A DNA stretch of 64,000 nt. Source: Oceanobacter mangrovi (GTDB lineage: Bacteria > Pseudomonadota > Gammaproteobacteria > Pseudomonadales > Oceanobacteraceae). Below are positions 58,821 through 64,000 of this stretch, one piece after another (the stretch's first letter is position 1; each line of letters starts with the position of its first letter). Both the position numbers and the translations under genes were made by a program. The stretch lies in contig NZ_JAHXZR010000013.1 of the NCBI RefSeq assembly GCF_019740315.1, forward strand, positions 97,472-161,471, written 5' to 3'. The notes below the pieces were generated by a model. The model did no database searches, had not been told where the DNA came from, and saw only the letters and a list, made by a program, of their open reading frames with translations.

Positions 58821-59774
58821 TTAGAGTGAGTCGAGTTTACGTTGACGAATAATATCCATCACTCCCGCCAGGGTACCCTTCAGCCTTTGCCATTCCTTTT
58901 TCCTGAAAGTCAGTAGAACCCGGGTTGCTGCATATAACACATACCCGAGCACAGCGTACCAGAAAAAAAACCAGTCGAGCGGTGAACGCTTAACGCTTTC
59001 GACAAAGAAGTAATAGCGCGATAAAACAAAGGCGCGTCCTTTGATAAAGCGATTGAAATTCTTCTTGGGTGCCGGGTAATGACACAATCGAGCTGCTGGG
59101 TTCACCAACAAACGATACCGTTTGGAAACCCGGTAACTGAATTCCTTGTCCTCACCTTGCCCGTAGCCACTGGCACTGCGATATCGATTCGAGAACTGGT
59201 AATGCTCGAATACTTCCCGTTTGAAGGAGGACACCCCTCCTAACAGGAAATCAACTGGCTCGACTTTACTAATAGGAAAACCGGTGCGTCCATAGTCCGT
59301 TGCAAAGCCCGACCTCAGAACGCGTCCTTCCCGCCATCCAGAGATTCCAAAAAGAATGAAGGGAATGCGTTCAAACACCCGTTCAAAAACTGACAGACTT
59401 TCATTATCAATAATGCCGCCCACACCACCCAGCTGACCGTCCTGATCATACTCCCGATAGACGCGGATCAGTTCTTCAATGTAGTTATCAAATAACACCA
59501 CATCGTCTTCCAGAAAAACCAGCAGCTCACCACGGGCAATTTCAGCAGCCTTGTTGCGAGACTCGGTCACCCCGGGGATACTTTTCTGAAAGTAAACACA
59601 TTCAATTCCCCTGGCTTCCAGGCGCTCACGCATTGGAAAACCACCAAGATCTCCGTCATCAATCAAAATGACTTCATCAGGCAATAGAGTCTGACGCAAG
59701 ATCGACTCAAGGCACTTGTTCAGATCTACCGGCCGGTGATAAGTCGGAATGATCGCACTGATTTCCATAGTCAT
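58821..59774 (-). CDS. Glycosyltransferase family 2
   Basis: A 317-aa GT-A enzyme for EPS assembly. It has the nucleotide-binding start EISAIIPTYHRPVDLNKCL, EVILIDDGDLGGFP near residue 35, and the DxD-type LLVFLEDDVVLFDNYI near 90. ED appears near residue 210 (YGQGEDKEFSYRV) as the base motif. A C-terminal hydrophobic stretch (about 265-285) suggests membrane association. It is transcribed with the flippase. Its donor and acceptor cannot be told. Confidence 0.88.
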   Translation of the reverse strand: MTMEISAIIPTYHRPVDLNKCLESILRQTLLPDEVILIDDGDLGGFPMRERLEARGIECVYFQKSIPGVTESRNKAAEIARGELLVFLEDDVVLFDNYIEELIRVYREYDQDGQLGGVGGIIDNESLSVFERVFERIPFILFGISGWREGRVLRSGFATDYGRTGFPISKVEPVDFLLGGVSSFKREVFEHYQFSNRYRSASGYGQGEDKEFSYRVSKRYRLLVNPAARLCHYPAPKKNFNRFIKGRAFVLSRYYFFVESVKRSPLDWFFFWYAVLGYVLYAATRVLLTFRKKEWQRLKGTLAGVMDIIRQRKLDSL

Positions 59775-59874
59775 GATTACATCCGTTCCTTAACAACCTG
59801 TCAGGCTCTGATCACCTGCTATCTGGCGAGTACCGCACGATTTGAAGACCAGGCTGATGGCAATGCAACAGCCG

Positions 59875-60690
59875 CTATTCAACAACAAGAAACTCAACTC
59901 GTCGGTTACGTGCCTGGCCTTCTTTCGAATCATTCGAGTCAATCGGTGAAAACTCCCCCTTGCCTGCGAGCAACAGACGATCAGGAGAGACCCCAACCCC
60001 CAACAGATACTGATAGGCCGAACGGGCCCGGCGCCAGGATAGTTCGAGGTTGTAGACGTCCGTTCCCAGGCTGTCAGTGTGACCAACAATAAGGATCCGA
60101 ACCTCAGGATTGGCGGACATATAGTTGGCAACCTGATCAAGCACGGCATCAGCCGTTGGCTTCAGAACATCGCGGTTAAACTCAAAGTGAACAGCCTGCA
60201 GCACTGGCAAACCGGCGACAGAGTTGGCGCAGCCATCACCACCAACAGCCAGTCCATCAGGAGTATTCGGGCACAAATCATCAGAGTCGGCAATTGAGTC
60301 GCCATCACTGTCCAGCGTACAACCAGCAAAATCGACCAGCGTGTCTGGAGGAGTGTCCGGGCAGTCATCAACCACATCCAGCACACCATCAGCGTCGCCA
60401 TCAATAATACAGCCCCACTGGTCAACTACAGCAGGAGGGTAGGTTTCCGGGCAACGATCAATGATATTGGCAACGCCGTCGCGGTCATCGTCCCATGGAC
60501 AGCCGTTTTCATCGACAGGAACTCCTGGCATTTCGACTTCACACAGATCGATATTGTCAGGAACGCCGTCACTGTCATAGTCCGGAGCACGGCCATCACC
60601 TTCGACCCACATACCAATATGCTTGGTGCTACCACACCCAGCCAAACTGGCAAGCATGAAAACTGCGAAAAGGAAACGATGACCAGACAC
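59875..60690 (-). CDS. OmpA-family lipoprotein with thrombospondin type 3 repeats
   Basis: A 271-aa outer-membrane lipoprotein. The signal ends in lipobox LAGC (Cys about 19). Residues about 35-145 contain four aspartate-rich TSP3 calcium-binding repeats (DSDGVPDNIDLC, DRDGVANIIDRC, DADGVLDVVDDC, DSDGDSIADSDDLC), each with a paired Cys. The OmpA C-terminal domain (about 160-271) has ADAVLDQVANYMSANPEVRI and VGHTDSLGTDVYNLELSWRRA for peptidoglycan binding. The start is GTG 60690 with AGGAAC upstream. At the head of the leftward EPS group, it may tie the EPS exporter to the cell wall. Confidence 0.9.
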   Translation of the reverse strand: MSGHRFLFAVFMLASLAGCGSTKHIGMWVEGDGRAPDYDSDGVPDNIDLCEVEMPGVPVDENGCPWDDDRDGVANIIDRCPETYPPAVVDQWGCIIDGDADGVLDVVDDCPDTPPDTLVDFAGCTLDSDGDSIADSDDLCPNTPDGLAVGGDGCANSVAGLPVLQAVHFEFNRDVLKPTADAVLDQVANYMSANPEVRILIVGHTDSLGTDVYNLELSWRRARSAYQYLLGVGVSPDRLLLAGKGEFSPIDSNDSKEGQARNRRVEFLVVE

Positions 60691-60873
60691 AAAAGAGTTC
60701 CTGAAAAGTGAAAACCGAGACTCTGTTTCAAACTGTTACATTATGTATCATGAATATTTTATGATCAATATTAATGATAACAACCTCAATCACAGTAGAC
60801 GAAACCAGCAAGCAGAGACATTATGAGTCGACTCAAAACCAGTCTAGCAGTTATATCAGCGGCGCAATAAAAA
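60691..60873. other. AT-rich divergent region in the EPS locus
   Basis: A 183-bp AT-rich gap between the divergent OmpA/TSP3 and lyase-like lipoprotein genes. ATTATGTATCATGAATATTTT at 60741 onward is the most AT-rich part and likely holds one or both promoters. No defined box was identified. Confidence 0.4.
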
Positions 60874-61986
60874 ATGACGTTTCTATTCTCAAAAGTTAAA
60901 AAGATGTCGTTTGTCATCGGAACTCTTGCAGTGCTATGCACGTCCTGTCTGGACTCAACCCAGCAAGCAGTTGCCGCCAATCTCAACGATACAAACTCAG
61001 CACCAGGTCCGGCAAAGCTGCCGGAAAACTACTTATGGATTGATGCAGAACGATTGTCCAGCCTGCCGATGAGCGGCGCTGGCTGGGAGAATCTGTATAA
61101 AACGGCACAACAACCAGCAGGCTATCCAAATTTGTCTGATCAGGACGATCCTACCAACGTCATCGTCATGGCTAAAGCGCTGGTATACGCCCGCACCGGT
61201 GATGAAAAGCTGCGCCAGGAGGTAATCGCCAGTTGTCTGAGAGCCATTGGCACCGATAAGAAAGGACGCGTGCTGGAAGTCTCCAAGGAGCTAATGGCTT
61301 ACATCCTGGCTGCTGATCTGGTGAAACTGCCGGATGATGCCAACAGCCGTTTCAAACAATTTCTGATCACAACCCTGATACGGGAATTCCCATCCGGAAA
61401 AACCATTCGTTCAACACACGAAGTTCGCCCGAATAACTGGGGGACGTATGCTGGCGCAACCCGCATTGCCATTGCAGGATATCTCGGCGATTCCAAAGAA
61501 GTTGCCCGTGCAGCAAAAGTGTTCAAGGGCTGGCTTGGTGATGAATCAATCTATGCAGGCTTCCGCTTCAAAGATGACTCCTGGCAAGCGGACGCCAACC
61601 ACCCAACAGGTATCAATCCTCCGGGAGCGACCAAATATGGCCACTCTATCGATGGAGTGCTACCCGATGATCAACGCCGGGGAGGCAGCTTCAGCTGGCC
61701 ACCACCAAAAGAAAACTATGTCTACACGGCTCTTCAGGGAGCAATGGCGCAAGCTGTTTTACTGGATAGAATGGGCTACCCTGTCTGGCAGTGGCAAGAC
61801 AAGGCATTACTGCGAGCATTTAACTGGTTGTACACCGTGGCAGATTATCCAGCCGTTGGCGATGACACCTGGCTGCCCTTCCTGGTCAATTTCTATTACG
61901 ACAGTGATTTCCCGGTTGCAGAAACATCGAAACCCGGGAAAAACGCTGGCTGGACAGACTGGACTCATAACCGAATCGCACCTTGA
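60874..61986 (+). CDS. Lipoprotein with alginate-lyase-like alpha-toroid domain
   Basis: A 370-aa predicted lipoprotein: basic start, hydrophobic stretch and lipobox CTSC (Cys about 25). The body is mostly helical, with blocks recalling the alginate lyase/chondroitin AC superfamily toroid: VYARTGDEKLRQEV near residue 108, HEVRPNNWGTYAGATRIAIA near 185 (the NNWG/NHG position used for sugar binding), and KYGHSIDGVLPDDQRRGG near 250. A role as an EPS-degrading or EPS-trimming lyase is suggested by the locus. ATG 60874 lacks a ribosome site; ATG 60904 is the alternative. The family is uncertain. Confidence 0.6.
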   Translation: MTFLFSKVKKMSFVIGTLAVLCTSCLDSTQQAVAANLNDTNSAPGPAKLPENYLWIDAERLSSLPMSGAGWENLYKTAQQPAGYPNLSDQDDPTNVIVMAKALVYARTGDEKLRQEVIASCLRAIGTDKKGRVLEVSKELMAYILAADLVKLPDDANSRFKQFLITTLIREFPSGKTIRSTHEVRPNNWGTYAGATRIAIAGYLGDSKEVARAAKVFKGWLGDESIYAGFRFKDDSWQADANHPTGINPPGATKYGHSIDGVLPDDQRRGGSFSWPPPKENYVYTALQGAMAQAVLLDRMGYPVWQWQDKALLRAFNWLYTVADYPAVGDDTWLPFLVNFYYDSDFPVAETSKPGKNAGWTDWTHNRIAP

Positions 61987-62140
61987 GCAGATTTGGATCT
62001 AACATTTGGTAACAAAAAGCAGAGATAATTCACAGAAGTTAGGATAGGCTTTTGAATATCTGAGTCACGCAAGGTGGTTGTTTGCCTGCAAACAGTCACC
62101 TGACGTTTTCCGAATTGAATAACCATCAAAGGAGCCGGGT

Positions 62141-62869
62141 TTGGTTCAAATCGATTCCCGCAAATTGATTTTCTCACGTCGAAGCTATTGGTTTACTCCT
62201 CCCCAAGACGTTAGTGGCTGTGATGTGGTTTCTTTTTTTGCCTGCCAGTCTGACGTCACCCCAGCCGGATTCAGCCGCACAGAGTCCCGAACCCTGTTGA
62301 TCAATTTGCAGCAAGATGAAAGCACACTACTGCAAAACATGAGCAAAAATTGCCGCTACGAGATAAATCGGGCATCCCGTGAAGGGCTGACTACTCAAAA
62401 GAACGTGAATCAGCAAGCCTTCTTTGATCTTTACCAGGATTTTGTCAAAGCCAAACAGTTCTCAGGCGATCTCGACATGTATTGGCACTTCGTCGAACAA
62501 GGCACCTTGTATACCTGTTATTGGGAAGGAGAATTAATTGGCGGCCTGCTCGCACTTCAGGACGAGCAACACTCTCGCTGGATTTTGAGTGGCTCAAAAC
62601 GATTGACCACTGATGACAAGACTCTCTCCAAAGTTATTGGCTACGGTAATCGACTGTTGATATGGGAGGCTATCAAAGACGCCAAGGCTAAGGGGTTGGA
62701 ATTCTTTGATCTCGGCGGGTTTTATGACGGCTGCGATGAAAGCAATCCGGAATATCGCATCGCTCGCTTCAAGAGTGAGTTTGGTGGAGCAGCCGTAAGC
62801 CAGTACAAATTCAGCAAAACCTACTCCCCTTTACTCAAGCTGGCCAAGCAACTGAAAAAGAGTCTCTGA
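62141..62869 (+). CDS. FemAB/GNAT-type acyltransferase
   Basis: A 242-aa protein with one GNAT fold of the FemX/FemAB type, as found in EPS loci. Blocks are TLLINLQQDESTLLQNMSKNCRYEINRA near residue 57 (the Lys/Arg-rich helix typical of FemAB; partly motif), FDLYQDFVKAKQFSGDL near 95, GGLLALQDEQHSRWILSGSKR near 135 and FDLGGFYDGCDESNPEY near 190. Such enzymes aminoacylate or acylate polymer sugars. The start is a TTG at 62141 backed by a strong AAAGGAG six bases upstream; no ATG fits. It is shorter than the usual 330-350 aa FemAB. Confidence 0.78.
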   Translation: MVQIDSRKLIFSRRSYWFTPPQDVSGCDVVSFFACQSDVTPAGFSRTESRTLLINLQQDESTLLQNMSKNCRYEINRASREGLTTQKNVNQQAFFDLYQDFVKAKQFSGDLDMYWHFVEQGTLYTCYWEGELIGGLLALQDEQHSRWILSGSKRLTTDDKTLSKVIGYGNRLLIWEAIKDAKAKGLEFFDLGGFYDGCDESNPEYRIARFKSEFGGAAVSQYKFSKTYSPLLKLAKQLKKSL

Positions 62870-62872
62870 TGT

Positions 62873-63859
62873 ATGAAGCGCCTGATCAACACCATCACAG
62901 GCAGCCTAGCACCTTTTGCAACTGGCCTGAAATCCCGCAAATTGGTGCTCTGCTATCACAGGTTTTCAAGTCCTGGTTATACCGACGCCTTCCCAAGTCC
63001 GGTTTCGACGACGCCTGCTGCAGAACTTGAAAAGCAAATCCGTTGGCTTGCCAGCTTTGCGGATTTTGTAACTCTCGATACGTTAGCCAGCAGCAAACAT
63101 AACCCGCGCTGGCAAATAGCAATCACCATTGATGATGGCTATAAAGATGTACTTGATCTTGGCATGCCACTGTTTGAAAAACACCAGGTGCCAGTTACCT
63201 GGTTTATTGCGACCAAAGCCGTGCAGGATCCGAAATGGATTCCCTGGTGGGATTTGTCTGCCTGGCTTGGTAATCAGGGTAAAGGCAAATTAAACCTGAA
63301 TGATTCGATTCTAAATGGGGAGTTTGACCTGTCCAACAAGACCCAGGTTGGGCATATCTGCTCGACTCTCCGCAAACGGGCACTATCTGATACAAAGCAG
63401 GGATTGGATAATTTGGTAGCGAACATCGTTACTCAACTGAATATTCCAGCCAATGCTTTTTGCCGTCCAACAGAACTCAAGGCTGCACAGACCTCTTCAT
63501 TTCTGCAATTAGCTCCTCATACACATAGCCACCCCAACCTGGCGTTATTAACAGCAGAGCAACAGAGACGGGAGTTTGAAGAGTCCTTCAAACTATTATC
63601 CAGCTGGGAGGCATCGCCACAAAATTGGCTGGCCTACCCTTTCGGAAAGGAGTGGGCTCGAAACCAGGAAACACTCAAAATCGTAGAAGAACTGGGTTTC
63701 AAAGGAGCCTGCACAACCAACATTGATTACGCATCAGAACAGGGAAATCGCTATACCATTCCCAGAATCAGTATTGATGGCCGCTGGGATTTGCAAACAT
63801 TTAAGAGCAGAGTGGTTTTTGCTCCGCTGAAAAATCGTTTGAAAAAACGCTTCAACTGA
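62873..63859 (+). CDS. Polysaccharide deacetylase (NodB/CE4 family)
   Basis: A 328-aa carbohydrate esterase that removes N-acetyl groups from EPS sugars. The NodB domain is visible: LVLCYHRFSSP near residue 24, the metal/catalytic Asp pair in AITIDDGYKD near 84, FIATKAVQ near 108, and the His pair in LQLAPHTHSHPNLALL near 210. The region GWLAYPFGKEW near 247 corresponds to the catalytic Arg/Asp block. It begins four bases after the FemAB-like gene and forms a two-gene operon with it. Confidence 0.88.
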   Translation: MKRLINTITGSLAPFATGLKSRKLVLCYHRFSSPGYTDAFPSPVSTTPAAELEKQIRWLASFADFVTLDTLASSKHNPRWQIAITIDDGYKDVLDLGMPLFEKHQVPVTWFIATKAVQDPKWIPWWDLSAWLGNQGKGKLNLNDSILNGEFDLSNKTQVGHICSTLRKRALSDTKQGLDNLVANIVTQLNIPANAFCRPTELKAAQTSSFLQLAPHTHSHPNLALLTAEQQRREFEESFKLLSSWEASPQNWLAYPFGKEWARNQETLKIVEELGFKGACTTNIDYASEQGNRYTIPRISIDGRWDLQTFKSRVVFAPLKNRLKKRFN

Positions 63860-63911
63860 ATCTGACCAGGTTGAGAGCTGAAGATTTTCATTCTATAAAA
63901 GCTAGAAAACG

Positions 63912-63943
63912 AAAAAAGCCCCGTCAGCATTAGCTGACGGGGC
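63912..63943 (-). terminator. rRNA operon terminator
   Basis: On the minus strand a perfect 11-bp stem GCCCCGTCAGC/GCTGACGGGGC with loop TAAT is followed by six T residues. It lies just past the 5S rRNA 3' end and faces the convergent deacetylase gene. Confidence 0.95.
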
Positions 63944-63955
63944 TTCTGTTTAAGA

Positions 63956-64000
63956 GCTTGACGATGACCTACTCTCACATGGGGAGACCCCACACTACCA
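63956..64000 (-). rRNA. rrf: 5S ribosomal RNA, 3' part (runs off the window)
   Basis: The reverse complement reads TGGTAGTGTGGGG, then TCTCCCCATGTGAGAGTAGG, the conserved 3' third of gammaproteobacterial 5S rRNA, ending near GCTTGACGATG on the plus strand. The remainder, and presumably 23S and 16S, lie beyond the right edge. Confidence 0.96.

Noticed and set aside
62128..62170. GGTTCAAATC, resembling a tRNA T-loop
   Set aside because: No acceptor stem, anticodon arm or CCA end can be folded around it, and it lies in the start of the FemAB-like coding sequence.
1..64000. CRISPR arrays, insertion sequences, prophage or toxin-antitoxin genes
   Set aside because: No regularly spaced repeats with unique spacers, no transposase or integrase motifs and no phage structural genes were seen. 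The only tandem array is the 15-bp minisatellite at 4490-4620.

Overview
The window reads as chromosomal DNA of a free-living gammaproteobacterium, most like the marine Oceanospirillales/Pseudomonadales group. The evidence is a single very large polar-type flagellin, TRAP and tripartite tricarboxylate transporters, a CrbS/CrbR-type pair, QuiC-type aromatic catabolism and a 5S rRNA gene at the right edge. The genus cannot be fixed from the sequence alone. Genes are densely packed with clear Shine-Dalgarno sites. No tRNA, CRISPR array, transposase or prophage gene was seen.

Region 1 (1-13.9 kb) is mainly a quinate/shikimate-to-protocatechuate catabolic island: type II dehydroquinase (aroQ), a GntR regulator, a PcaQ-type LysR regulator, the fused 3-dehydroshikimate dehydratase quiC, an NAD-type shikimate/quinate dehydrogenase and a TRAP transporter. 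TauE/SafE and two AEC permeases lie to its left and a DUF945 protein sits inside it. A nearly identical 20-bp palindrome lies in front of the LysR/quiC promoters and again in front of the TRAP operon, so the two units probably share a regulator.

Region 2 (13.9-21.0 kb) looks like a divergent copy of that logic. A VOC protein and a TIM-barrel protein, homologous to the two halves of QuiC but split and in swapped order, sit with a LysR regulator, a Gfo/Idh/MocA-type protein and a tricarboxylate-type transporter (TctCBA). By eye, all three enzyme-like proteins have lost their canonical catalytic or metal-binding residues. This is the strongest candidate for an undescribed system here.

Region 3 (21.0-30.5 kb) holds a SnoaL-like protein and then a flagellar filament block read leftward: giant flagellin (about 1347 aa), flaG and a giant filament cap FliD (1317 aa). 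Both large proteins carry inserted beta-rich repeat modules bounded by duplicated copies of one module. Flagellin and fliD each have a sigma-28 promoter with the TAAA-N15 spacing, and the fliD promoter overlaps the flaG terminator hairpin.

Region 4 (30.5-45.1 kb) is housekeeping and signalling: a small His/Gly-rich lipoprotein, nth, gloA, a membrane protein, cytochrome c, ung, a monooxygenase-like protein, a DUF347 protein with a QseBC-like two-component system, a 2-oxoacid-type TRAP transporter, and a CrbS/MxtR-type hybrid kinase with its CrbR/ErdR-type LuxR response regulator.

Region 5 (45.5-63.9 kb) is an exopolysaccharide locus: three glycosyltransferases, a ligase/polymerase, a sugar transferase with a PilZ-like tail, Wzz, Wza, a BY-kinase, a flippase, two ExeA-like ATPases, an OmpA/TSP3 lipoprotein, a lyase-like lipoprotein, a FemAB-like acyltransferase and a polysaccharide deacetylase. 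Its parts list resembles exosortase-associated (XrtA) EPS loci, but no exosortase is visible. The window ends in an rRNA operon (5S, minus strand) behind a strong terminator.
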